DNA of 64,000 nucleotides from Metallococcus carri. Its GTDB lineage: Bacteria > Actinomycetota > Actinomycetes > Actinomycetales > Dermatophilaceae. Of this stretch, positions 27,395-34,400 are shown piece by piece (position 1 is the first letter of the stretch; the number at the start of each line of letters is the position of its first letter). The stretch is taken from positions 1 through 64,000 of the forward strand of contig NZ_JAAOIV010000013.1 in the NCBI RefSeq assembly GCF_011440275.1, in the 5' to 3' direction. The translations under genes were made by a program, and so were the position numbers. The notes under the pieces were generated by a model. That model worked only from the letters and a program-made list of their open reading frames with translations, was not told the origin of the DNA and searched no databases.

Positions 27395-27920
27395 GCCGCC
27401 GCGCCGCGTCGTGGTGGCGGTGCTGCTCGCCACGCTTGTTGCCGGTTGTTCGGGCGCGGGTATGGCGTCCGGGAGGGGGACCCTGGTGGCGTCACCGACC
27501 AGCGTGGCGTCGCCGACCCTGGTGGCGCCGCCGACCGGCGGCGCGTCGGCGACCACCTCGCCACGGGGCGGGTCAACGGCTACGCCAGGGCCGCCATACG
27601 TGCGAAATGCCGTGTGGCACAAGGGAACTCGCGGTCGGAGCCTACACGTGACGCCGACCGAGAGCGGTCGGGTCGCCGTGGCCGACGGTGCCGAGGCGGC
27701 CGCCTGGCAGGAAGTGCTGCGGCTGGCCCCCGACGCGGACACCCCAGGCATGTGGGCGCAGTTCGACTGTCACTGGCGGTTCGCCCGGCTCGCCGAACCG
27801 GCCAAGCCGACCTGGAACCTCGAGCCCTGGCGGCCGGTCGTCGAGGAGTCGGCCATGCAGTCCGCCGGGTGCAATCCCGGCGGACCGGAGGACGATGCCA
27901 CCTCGCCGCTGGGGCGGTGA
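27384..27920 (+). CDS. DUF2599-containing lipoprotein
   Basis: A 178-residue exported lipoprotein: signal RRVVVAVLLATLVAG with lipobox LVAGC, a Pro/Thr/Ser-rich linker (about residues 30-70), and a C-terminal DUF2599 domain recognised by GRSLHVTPTESGR, MWAQFDCHWRFARL, WNLEPWRPVV and the terminal CNPGGPED. DUF2599 proteins are exported and common in actinobacteria; no function is established. The start ATG 27384 overlaps the preceding stop, completing a five-gene operon. The stop falls in the first copy of a 22-bp repeat. Confidence 0.85.
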   Translation: MPSEPPRRVVVAVLLATLVAGCSGAGMASGRGTLVASPTSVASPTLVAPPTGGASATTSPRGGSTATPGPPYVRNAVWHKGTRGRSLHVTPTESGRVAVADGAEAAAWQEVLRLAPDADTPGMWAQFDCHWRFARLAEPAKPTWNLEPWRPVVEESAMQSAGCNPGGPEDDATSPLGR

Positions 27921-27975
27921 TTCCTGCCCGCTGGGGCGGTGACTACTGCCCGGTGGGGCGGTGACTACTGCCCCA
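27910..27975. repeat. Tandem array, 22-bp unit, 3 copies, spanning two stop codons
   Basis: TGGGGCGGTGA starts at 27910, 27932 and 27954, followed by (T/C)TACTGCCC. The first copy contains the stop codon of the DUF2599 gene and the last contains the minus-strand stop codon of thioredoxin, so the array is the whole 44-bp convergent gap plus both gene ends. It is the smallest clear case of the gap-filling arrays of this window. Confidence 0.9.
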
Positions 27976-28348
27976 CCGGCGGGTTGCCCTGCTGCTCGGC
28001 GGCGATCTTGGCCTTGATCTCGTCCATCGGCAGGTCACGCACCTGCTGGATGAGGTCCTTCAACATCGGCGCGGGCAGCGCACCGGCCTGGGCGAAGACC
28101 ATGATGCCGTCGCGGAAGGCCATCACGGTCGGGATGCTGGAGATCTCCAGCGCCGCGCCGAGTTCACGCTGGTCCTCGGTGTCGACCTTGCCGAAGACGA
28201 CGTCGGAGTTCTCCTCCGAGGCGGCTTCGTAGACGGGCGCGAACATCTTGCACGGGCCGCACCAGTCCGCCCAGAAGTCCACGAGCACGATGTCGTTGGA
28301 GGTGATGGTCGAGCTGAAGTCTTCGGCGGTGAGGGCTCGGGTAGCCAC
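27965..28348 (-). CDS. trxA: Thioredoxin
   Basis: A 127-residue thioredoxin that reduces protein disulfides in the cytoplasm. The active site is WCGPC (Cys30 and Cys33) in VDFWADWCGPCKMF; the cis-Pro is in ISSIPTVMAFRDG. It has a C-terminal tail (DLPMDEIKAKIAAEQQGNP) about 20 residues longer than E. coli TrxA, and its last residues are encoded by the 22-bp repeat. It is divergent from the ltrA remnant. Confidence 0.95.
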   Translation of the reverse strand: MATRALTAEDFSSTITSNDIVLVDFWADWCGPCKMFAPVYEAASEENSDVVFGKVDTEDQRELGAALEISSIPTVMAFRDGIMVFAQAGALPAPMLKDLIQQVRDLPMDEIKAKIAAEQQGNPPVGQ

Positions 28349-28438
28349 GGTTGTCTCCTTGGGTTGCTGTCCAGGTGTTCAACGTGCGGCAGGCGTGAGC
28401 ATTCCCGGCGGCGACATCCGGTCTGGGAGGATGCCGGG

Positions 28439-29245
28439 GTGAGTGAACCGTCCGTGACCACCCACCGCCTGCAGCCGATGATCGGCCGCGACCCGCACGA
28501 GGAGGGCCGCGCCGCCAGCCCCCTCGAACTGCTCTACGACCTCACCTTCGTCGTCGCGATCGGCGTCGGCGCGTCCTATTTCGCCGAGCTGACCGCCGCC
28601 GGGCATCTGCGTGACGCGCTGATCGGCTTCGGCTTCGTGATGTTCGCCGTGCAATGGGCCTGGATCAACTTCTCCTGGCTGGCCTCGGCATTCGACACCG
28701 ACGACTGGCTCTACCGGTTGATCACGATGGTGCAGATGACCGGCGTGGTGATCCTCGCGCTCGGCATACCGCCGGCCTTCAAGTCGATCGAGGAAGGCCC
28801 ACATTTCGACAACCGGACCATCGTGCTCGGGTATGTCGTCATGCGCATCGGCCTGGTGACGCACTGGCTGCGCGCGGCACGCGGCTGCGAGGGCGAGCTG
28901 CACCGGACCACGCTCCGTTACGCCTTCGGCGTGCTCGCGATCCAGGTGCTGTGGGTCATCTACGCCCTCGCGCCGATGTCGATCACCACGGCGCTGCTGA
29001 TCTCGGTGCCGCTGTTCGTCATCGAACTGGCCATCCCGCTGTGGGCCGAGCGGCGCAGCCCAACCCCTTGGCACGCCCACCACATCGCCGAACGCTACGG
29101 CCTCTTCGCGATCATCGCGCTCGGCGAAGGCGTGGTCGGCACCGTGGCGCCCGTCGGCGGAGGCCGCGGTGAGGGGCGCGAACATCGTGGTGCTCGCCAC
29201 GAGTTCGTCCACACCAGTCATCGAGTCCGCGTGGTTGGCCGATGA
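28439..29245 (+). pseudogene. Truncated low-temperature-requirement A (LtrA) family gene
   Basis: The first 235 or so residues are a clear LtrA-family membrane protein: SPLELLYDLTFVVAIGVGAS, FAVQWAWINFSWLASAFDTD, then repeated helices and PWHAHHIAERYGLFAIIALG EGVVGTVA. The family is about 380-420 residues long. At about 29145 similarity stops, and the frame continues for 30 residues through the beginning of an ornithine cyclodeaminase remnant in a shifted frame to a TGA at 29245. GTG 28439 gives the usual start. It is a broken gene; the remaining helices could still be translated. Confidence 0.8.
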
Positions 29246-29552
29246 CGTCTTCGTGACGACGATGGGCCCGAAGCAAGCGGGTCGAGCCGAATTCGACCTC
29301 GACCTGATCGCGTCGGCGGACCTGGTCGTCACTGACTCGCCGGAGCAACTCGGTGCGTACGACCCGCCGTCGTTGGTCGTTCAGGCAGGAGCGGCCGACC
29401 GGGTGCTCGACCTGGCGCAGGTCGCGGCCGGTCAGGTCGATCTTGAGCGGGCTGCCCGCACTGGCCGCCGGGTTTATCTGTCCGTGGGTATGGCGGGCAC
29501 GGAGGTGCAGTTGCTCGGCCACCTGGCCGAAGGCGCCCGCGAATCGGCGTGA
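29150..29552 (+). pseudogene. 3' remnant of an ornithine cyclodeaminase/mu-crystallin family gene
   Basis: The plus-strand frame from about 29160 to 29552 encodes EAAVRGANIVVLATSSSTPV, then TTMGPKQAGRAEF, ADLVVTDSPEQLGAYDPPS, a diverged stretch, and SVGMAGTEVQLLGHLA. These are successive blocks of the C-terminal half of the ornithine cyclodeaminase family (NAD-binding domain and final helices). The N-terminal 150-200 residues are absent and the frame begins exactly where the LtrA similarity ends, so it is a deletion junction. A GTG at 29169 could start a short peptide. Confidence 0.75.
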
Positions 29553-29579
29553 GTTCCTGCTGCGCGAGACGGTCGCGTG

Positions 29580-29608
29580 CGGCTAGAAACCCACGAGGAT
29601 TCTAGCCG
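29580..29608 (+). terminator. Hairpin after the ornithine cyclodeaminase remnant
   Basis: A 9-bp perfect inverted repeat (CGGCTAGAA at 29580-29588, TTCTAGCCG at 29600-29608, 11-nt loop) lies 28 bp after the stop. It may be the old terminator of the truncated gene; it could also be part of the toxin-antitoxin operator. Confidence 0.55.
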
Positions 29609-29610
29609 GC

Positions 29611-29656
29611 ACAGTGATAGCAGTGATTGTGTTGTGAAGTGTTACGATGATCACTG
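29611..29656 (+). promoter_or_regulatory. Likely operator/promoter of the RES-Xre operon
   Basis: CAGTGAT occurs at 29612 and 29621 (9 bp apart), and the complement ATCACTG occurs at 29650-29656, 17 bp before the antitoxin GTG. The patch is unusually AT-rich (GATTGTGTTGTGAAG). Direct plus inverted copies of a 7-mer in front of an antitoxin gene are a normal autoregulation layout, which is the reason for the call; binding is not shown. Confidence 0.5.
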
Positions 29657-29672
29657 ACTGATCGGAGGCGGC

Positions 29673-30302
29673 GTGACCGAGGCAATCCGGGTGTGGGCGC
29701 TCGACAAGCGCGCGGCCCAAGCCGTGCGCGCCTCGGAGAGCGTGGACGCCTCGACGCCGCTCGACCCGGGCGACAACGAGTCGATGATCGTCATGGAGTT
29801 GCCCGCCAGCGTGGTGCGCCGGCACCCCGAGCTGCTCAACCCGCAGCGCTCGGTCGCCCTCGACGTTTTCGACTCACTCACCCGCGACGTCGGCCGCTAC
29901 GGCCGGGGCATGCACGCGCAGACCCGCCTCGCGGCCGACCGCGTGCGCGCCATCGACGAGGAGTTCGGGCTGCTCGACAGCGCAGCCGTCGCCGAACTGT
30001 CGGGGAGCACGGCCAGCAATGCGGCTGCGACCGCGAGTCGCTGGATGCGAGCGGGCAAGGTGTTCGCCGTGCGTCTCGGCGGTCGCACGCTCTTCCCCGC
30101 GTTCCAGTTCGACGAGTTGGGAGCACCGTTGCCGCTGGTACGTGACGTGCTCACGGCATACGGCCCGGCGACCGGCACCGCACTCGCGCTGTGGTTCACC
30201 GCACCGAACGCTTATCTCGCGGGCGATCGCCCGGTCGACCGCTTGGGCGACCGCGACGAGGTGGTGGCCGCCGCGAAGCAGGCTCAACAGGCCAGTGTCT
30301 GA
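29673..30302 (+). CDS. Antitoxin with MbcA/ParS toxin-binding domain (RES-Xre system)
   Basis: A 209-residue protein. The C-terminal 60 residues resemble the MbcA/ParS/Xre toxin-binding domain: LVRDVLTAYGPATGTALALW, then FTAPNAYLAGDRPVDRLGD. The middle contains a helix-turn-helix-like segment (AAVAELSGSTASNAAATASR) that reads a following WMRAGKVFAVRLGGRTLFPA. GTG 29673 is preceded by GGAGG at a 4-nt distance. The downstream RES toxin starts 8 bp before its stop, the usual coupling of antitoxin first, toxin second. It would neutralise the toxin and probably repress its own promoter. Confidence 0.8.
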   Translation: MTEAIRVWALDKRAAQAVRASESVDASTPLDPGDNESMIVMELPASVVRRHPELLNPQRSVALDVFDSLTRDVGRYGRGMHAQTRLAADRVRAIDEEFGLLDSAAVAELSGSTASNAAATASRWMRAGKVFAVRLGGRTLFPAFQFDELGAPLPLVRDVLTAYGPATGTALALWFTAPNAYLAGDRPVDRLGDRDEVVAAAKQAQQASV

Positions 30303-30933
30303 CCCGCCGAGTCCCGCGCCGGACCGGCCCGATTTCGAGGAGGAGGTCTGGCGCGCGGAGGTCCCGCTGGTGCGCTGCGGGCACCGTGGGTATGCCGGCA
30401 ACGAGCCGTTCGCCTCGCCCGCGCTCGGCCGGTTCAGCCCCATTGTCGGCGCCGACGGCGCGCGCCTCCCAGTGCTGTATGCCGCGAGCTCGGTGCGAGG
30501 AGCGTTGTCGGAGACCGTGTTTCACGACGTACTTCCTGGTGGCACGCTCGATGTCACGCGGCTGCGCGACCGGCAGCTGTCCCGGCTGCGCGCGATGCGT
30601 CCGTTGCGGCTGGCGTCACTCACTTCGCTCGGGCTGAAGCGGCTGGGGCTGCGCCGGCAGCAGTTGATCGACTCCTCGCCGGCGGCCTACCCACTGACGG
30701 CTGCCTGGGCGCACGCCGCCCACGACGACGAGCGGGGGTTCGACGGGCTCGCCTGGGTGTCCCGGATGGACGACACCGCGCGGGCAGTCATGCTCTTCGG
30801 CGACCGCGTGACCTCGGCCGACCTTGTGCTCGATGGGCCTGCGGACGATCTCGATCGAGGTGACGGTTTCGACGAGGTGCTGGCCATCGCTGAAACGCTG
30901 CGGGTCGTCGTCCTCGGCCTCCCCTTCACCTGA
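30295..30933 (+). CDS. RES family toxin (NAD+-degrading)
   Basis: A 212-residue RES domain protein. The residues that name the domain are visible: the Arg in GRFSPIVGADGARLPVLYAA, then SSVRGALSETVFHD with Glu and a Ser/Thr set, and the GFDGLAWVSRMDDTARAVML block near the C-terminus. Characterised RES toxins (for example MbcT and Res) degrade NAD+. GTG 30295 overlaps the antitoxin stop, which ensures co-translation. All core blocks look intact, so the module is probably active. Confidence 0.82.
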   Translation: MSDPPSPAPDRPDFEEEVWRAEVPLVRCGHRGYAGNEPFASPALGRFSPIVGADGARLPVLYAASSVRGALSETVFHDVLPGGTLDVTRLRDRQLSRLRAMRPLRLASLTSLGLKRLGLRRQQLIDSSPAAYPLTAAWAHAAHDDERGFDGLAWVSRMDDTARAVMLFGDRVTSADLVLDGPADDLDRGDGFDEVLAIAETLRVVVLGLPFT

Positions 30934-31016
30934 TTCGTCCTAGCCGCTGAACGGCGGACAGCGCACGCCGATTTCAGCCATGAGCCGGGTCTGCGCAGGG
31001 TGCTACGTTTGCGCAC

Positions 31017-31268
31017 ATGCCGACCATCGCGTCCCGCGACCTGCGGAACCACACCGCATCGGTGCTGGAACGGGTGAGTCGCGGCGAGACCTTCACCGTC
31101 ACCGTGCATGGCCGGCCGGTGGCGGAATTGCGCCGCGTCGCGAGCCAGCGCAGGCCCGCGGTGCCCTTGGCCGACCTGCTCGCGCTCCTTGACCGGCAGC
31201 AACCGGACGCCACCCTCGCCGAAGACATGGCATGGATCGCAGACGGCACGACGGATGATCTCGGGTGA
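31017..31268 (+). CDS. Phd/YefM family antitoxin, apparently orphan
   Basis: An 83-residue protein matching the prevent-host-death family: PTIASRDLRNHTASVLERVS, then GETFTVTVHGRPVAELR. The C-terminal half (LADLLALLDRQQPDATLAED) is the variable toxin-neutralising tail. In the usual operon a VapC or Doc toxin starts at GTGA over this stop. Here the GTGA overlap exists (31265-31268) but the downstream frame encodes a HIT fragment, not a toxin. The antitoxin is therefore probably an orphan after a deletion. Confidence 0.85.
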   Translation: MPTIASRDLRNHTASVLERVSRGETFTVTVHGRPVAELRRVASQRRPAVPLADLLALLDRQQPDATLAEDMAWIADGTTDDLG

Positions 31269-31453
31269 CCTCCCATGGTGTCGCTGCCTGGCAGACGGTT
31301 CCGCACCTCCACGTCCACGTCATACCCGTCATGGCGGAGGATGATTTCCCGCCGCGCGAGCGCATCCCGACGACGCCGAGCGAGATTCGCAGACAACAGG
31401 CCGCAGCGTTGCGCAGCAAACTCGGACGGTCGGACCATCTGGCCAGCGAATGA
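31265..31453 (+). pseudogene. C-terminal fragment of a HIT family protein
   Basis: The 62-residue frame reads VAAWQTVPHLHVHVIPVMAE, with the histidine triad HLHVHV that forms the HIT active site, then a tail DDFPPRERIPTTPSEIRR. HIT proteins are about 140 residues with this motif near residue 100, so only the last third remains. It starts at a GTG over the Phd stop and ends in ATGA over the 2H phosphoesterase start, so it could still be translated as a coupling peptide. It occupies the place of the missing toxin. Confidence 0.65.
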
Positions 31454-32028
31454 CAGTCGCCGACGACGTAGCGTTTACGCATGCGATCTCGTTGCAGTTC
31501 GAGGAGGAGACGACCCATCGGTTGCTGACGGCGCGGAAAGCCTTGCGCGCCAATGGGATTGAGCCGGTGGATGACCGGCCGCACATGACCTTGGCGTATG
31601 TCGATCGGATCGAAGGCGTTGAACAGATAGCTCAGCAGCTGACACCGATCGGCTCAGTCGCGGTTGCCAGCTGTGGTCTCGTCCCCAACTCAGCAGACGT
31701 GATCGGCCTGCACCCCGACAGCCCACAGTTGCGCACCCTCCACCGGCGACTGCACGACCAGCTCGCGGCATACGGCATTGCATCCTTCGACTATTGCAGT
31801 CCACGCCAATGGTTCCCGCACGTGACGATGGCGATGCATGTCCCGCCCGAGCAGCGCGACTGTGGTCGCGAGGTGCTTCGACGGCTCAGCCCAACTCCGT
31901 TGCGGGTCAGCGGAATTGGCGTTTACGAAATGGCAAGCGGCCGCTCCACGACGGTTGCCTTCTTCGAGCCGGAGCGCGTGAGTGGGGACCGTGGATCAGC
32001 CACCGCCCAGCGCTCCGACCGCGCGTGA
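31450..32028 (+). CDS. 2'-5' RNA ligase family (2H phosphoesterase) protein
   Basis: A 192-residue protein with the two H-x-T motifs of the 2H phosphoesterase fold: RPHMTLAY (His45) and FPHVTMAM (His124), about 80 residues apart as usual. The family hydrolyses 2',3'-cyclic phosphates or 2'-5' linkages. ATG 31450 overlaps the HIT fragment stop. The C-terminus overlaps the end of the convergent membrane-protein gene by 33 nt, which is unusual. The substrate is unknown; it is diverged from the ThpR homologue at 56.8 kb. Confidence 0.8.
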   Translation: MTVADDVAFTHAISLQFEEETTHRLLTARKALRANGIEPVDDRPHMTLAYVDRIEGVEQIAQQLTPIGSVAVASCGLVPNSADVIGLHPDSPQLRTLHRRLHDQLAAYGIASFDYCSPRQWFPHVTMAMHVPPEQRDCGREVLRRLSPTPLRVSGIGVYEMASGRSTTVAFFEPERVSGDRGSATAQRSDRA

Positions 32029-32709
32029 GATCACCAGCAAGCAGACCAGGAGCGCTGCCGTCGCTTCGACGCCCATCAACAGTTTGGCTCGGCTCGACAG
32101 CGGCATTGTGTCGGTGGGGCTGAACGCGCTGGAGTTCGTGAGCGACACGTAGAGGTAGTCCACGAAGGTTGGCACCCAGCCCGACGTGCGGCTGGCCGAC
32201 ACGGCGACCTCGTCGACCGCATCGTCGTTCTCGTCCTGGGAGAACCGCCAGTCGGCCGGTGGCAGGTCCTTGCGACGCAGCTTGCGCCGAGCGATCGGGC
32301 CGCCGCGGTCCAACTCCCAGAACAGCAGGCCGAAGCCGATCACATTCGTCAACCAGACCTGCAACGCCGCAATCAAGAGGGGGCTGCCGTCGGTGGACTT
32401 GCTGGTCAGCTCATGAACAAGCAAGCCCAACGCCACCAGGTTGGTGAGGATCACGATCACGGCCAGGCCGATCGCGACCCTGCGGGACCACCGCGACTCG
32501 CGCGTCATCCGCACGGGGTTGGTGCAGATCAGCGCGGTCAACAGCGCCAACTCGACAGCCGGTATGACGAACCGCGGGCCCAGCAGCAGGGATTCGGGCA
32601 GGAGGGCGTATGTCGCCGCTGCGACCACCACCGCGATCGCCGGCGGCAACCGGTGCTCTCCTTCGGCGACGCGCCTGCGTTCTCGGCCCTCGTCCAGCGC
32701 GTCCGGCAT
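31996..32709 (-). CDS. Conserved actinobacterial membrane protein of unknown function
   Basis: A 237-residue protein with about five or six hydrophobic segments (AIAVVVAAATYALLP, FVIPAVELALLTALI, RVAIGLAVIVILTNLVALGL, ALQVWLTNVIGFGLLFW, and the last ATAALLVCLLVISRAVG). The block YLYVSLTNSSAFSPTDTMPL is a strongly recurring feature of this family; it is placed like a channel or selectivity region, but no K+ channel signature is seen. I do not recognise a function. It overlaps the 2H gene end convergently. Confidence 0.65.
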   Translation of the reverse strand: MPDALDEGRERRRVAEGEHRLPPAIAVVVAAATYALLPESLLLGPRFVIPAVELALLTALICTNPVRMTRESRWSRRVAIGLAVIVILTNLVALGLLVHELTSKSTDGSPLLIAALQVWLTNVIGFGLLFWELDRGGPIARRKLRRKDLPPADWRFSQDENDDAVDEVAVSASRTSGWVPTFVDYLYVSLTNSSAFSPTDTMPLSSRAKLLMGVEATAALLVCLLVISRAVGALGGG

Positions 32710-32782
32710 TGTGATCCTCTCTCCGCCTCCCTGTAGTAGACCGTCTCAGGGGGCATCAGGACCACCTTCTCGCTCGGCGGCT

Positions 32783-33268
32783 TCAACAGGCGAGGCGGCG
32801 AAACCTGCTCGCGTGGAAGACGAGCGGGTTGACCTCGGTGCGGTGGACGGCGTCATGCACCCGCAACACCACGATGTCGTGATCTCCAGCGGTGACGACC
32901 TGGTCGACACTCGTCTCCAGCCACGCAGCGGCACCAGCGATCTCGATGGCGCCGCATTCGGTTGCCTCCCAACGCAATCCGGCAAACCGGTCGACGCCGC
33001 GGGCAGACAACACCCGGCCAATCTCTTCCTGCTCCGCGGACAACACACTCACCCCAACGCGGTGCGCGGTCCGCAACACGGGCCAGGTGCTCGACGTGTG
33101 CGCCACGCACACCGACACCAGCGGCGGGTCCAGCGACACCGAGGTGAAGGAGTTGGCGGCCAAGCCGACGGGCACCCCGTCGACGACGCCGGCAAGCGCA
33201 GCCACACCCGTCGGGTATGACGCCAAAACCGTTCGCAGATAACCGGATTCGAGTGCGGTCACCGTCAT
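32783..33268 (-). CDS. Flavin reductase family protein
   Basis: A 161-residue flavin reductase (DIM6/NtaB-like) that supplies reduced FMN to two-component monooxygenases. Visible blocks: FxxYPTGVAALAG at the start, AANSFTSVSLDPPLVSVCVA (FMN-binding strand) and DHDIVVLRVHDAVH near the end. It lies 25 bp downstream of the LLM monooxygenase cluster on the same strand, so it likely serves the FMNH2-dependent enzymes encoded above it. Confidence 0.9.
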   Translation of the reverse strand: MTVTALESGYLRTVLASYPTGVAALAGVVDGVPVGLAANSFTSVSLDPPLVSVCVAHTSSTWPVLRTAHRVGVSVLSAEQEEIGRVLSARGVDRFAGLRWEATECGAIEIAGAAAWLETSVDQVVTAGDHDIVVLRVHDAVHRTEVNPLVFHASRFRRLAC

Positions 33269-33293
33269 TGCTTCCTCCTCATAGCGGGTCGTC

Positions 33294-34400
33294 CTAGGCG
33301 CTGGCCAGCGACTCGGCAGCGGCGCCCTCCGTCACTTCGTCATGGGTCGGATTCACCGGCCCCCACTGCGGCGGGTCAGGCAGATCGCGCCGCAGGATCG
33401 GTGCCACCTCGTCCGCGAAGAGTTCCAAGCTCGCCCGGTGTTCCGCTGGTGCCGTCGGACGGCCCTCTGCCGGAACGTGAATCACGCTGTGTCCCAACCG
33501 TTCGTGATAGCGGTGGACCTTGTCGATCACCTCAGCCGGGCTGCCGACCAGCGCAGAGCTGCGCTCGACGAAGTCCTCCAGCGTGGGGAACACCGGCTCC
33601 ACGCCGAGGCGCGCCTGCGCCTGCAGGTAACCCTCGAAGCTCGGCGCGAACGCGCGCCGCGCCTCCTGCGAGGTCGGTGCGATCGAGAGGCCGGCCGTCC
33701 CCGCCCCCACCGTGAGCGCCGCCGGGTCGTGCCCGTATGCCGACCAGCGATCGCGGTAGTAGGCGACCAGCTCGGCATACGGCTCGATCGGGTTGGTGAC
33801 ATTCGCCGAGTAGAGCGGATCGCCGTATCGGGCTGCCAGGTCTACGGATTCGCGACTGGTGGCGCTGCCGTGCCAGACGCGCACCGGCTGTTGGAACGGC
33901 CGCGGCCAGACCTCGGCATCGCGCAGCGGCGGCCGGAATGTCGTATCCGCGGTCACCGGCTGCGATCGCCAGAGCGAACGGAAGACTTCATAGGACTCAG
34001 CGTTGCGCGCCCACTGATCCTCCGGCGAGACCGCAAAGAGATCGCGTTGCGCGCTACCATTGCCCTTGCCGATGATCAGCTCGAGCCGGCCGTCGGACAG
34101 ATGGTCCAGCGTGGCGTAGTCCTCGAAGGCACGCACCGGATCGAGCAGGCTCAGCGTCGTGACCGCGGTGAAGAGGCGAAGCCGCGAGGTGCGAGCAGCG
34201 ATGTGCGACAACAGGACTGTCGGTGCGGACGACAGGAACGGACGTTCGTGACGCTCGCCGACACCGAACCCGTCGAAGCCCAACTCCTCGGCGAATTCCG
34301 CGGCCGCCACCACCTGACCGAACCGTTCGCGGGTGGAGACCTGCGCTCCGGTCTGAGGGTCGGGCGACTGCACGACGAGGGTAATGGCGAGGATCTTCAC
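33294..34400 (-). CDS. LLM class flavin-dependent oxidoreductase
   Basis: A 368-residue luciferase-like monooxygenase: AAAEFAEELGFDGFGVGERH, TSRLRLFTAVTTLSLLDPVR, FEDYATLDHLSDGRLELIIG KGNG and VWHGSATSRESVDLAARYG. It uses FMNH2 and O2, probably to cleave a carbon-sulfur or similar bond. ATG 34400 overlaps the preceding stop by 4 nt. It is the seventh gene of the SAM-IV controlled organosulfur operon. Confidence 0.9.
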   Translation of the reverse strand: MKILAITLVVQSPDPQTGAQVSTRERFGQVVAAAEFAEELGFDGFGVGERHERPFLSSAPTVLLSHIAARTSRLRLFTAVTTLSLLDPVRAFEDYATLDHLSDGRLELIIGKGNGSAQRDLFAVSPEDQWARNAESYEVFRSLWRSQPVTADTTFRPPLRDAEVWPRPFQQPVRVWHGSATSRESVDLAARYGDPLYSANVTNPIEPYAELVAYYRDRWSAYGHDPAALTVGAGTAGLSIAPTSQEARRAFAPSFEGYLQAQARLGVEPVFPTLEDFVERSSALVGSPAEVIDKVHRYHERLGHSVIHVPAEGRPTAPAEHRASLELFADEVAPILRRDLPDPPQWGPVNPTHDEVTEGAAAESLASA

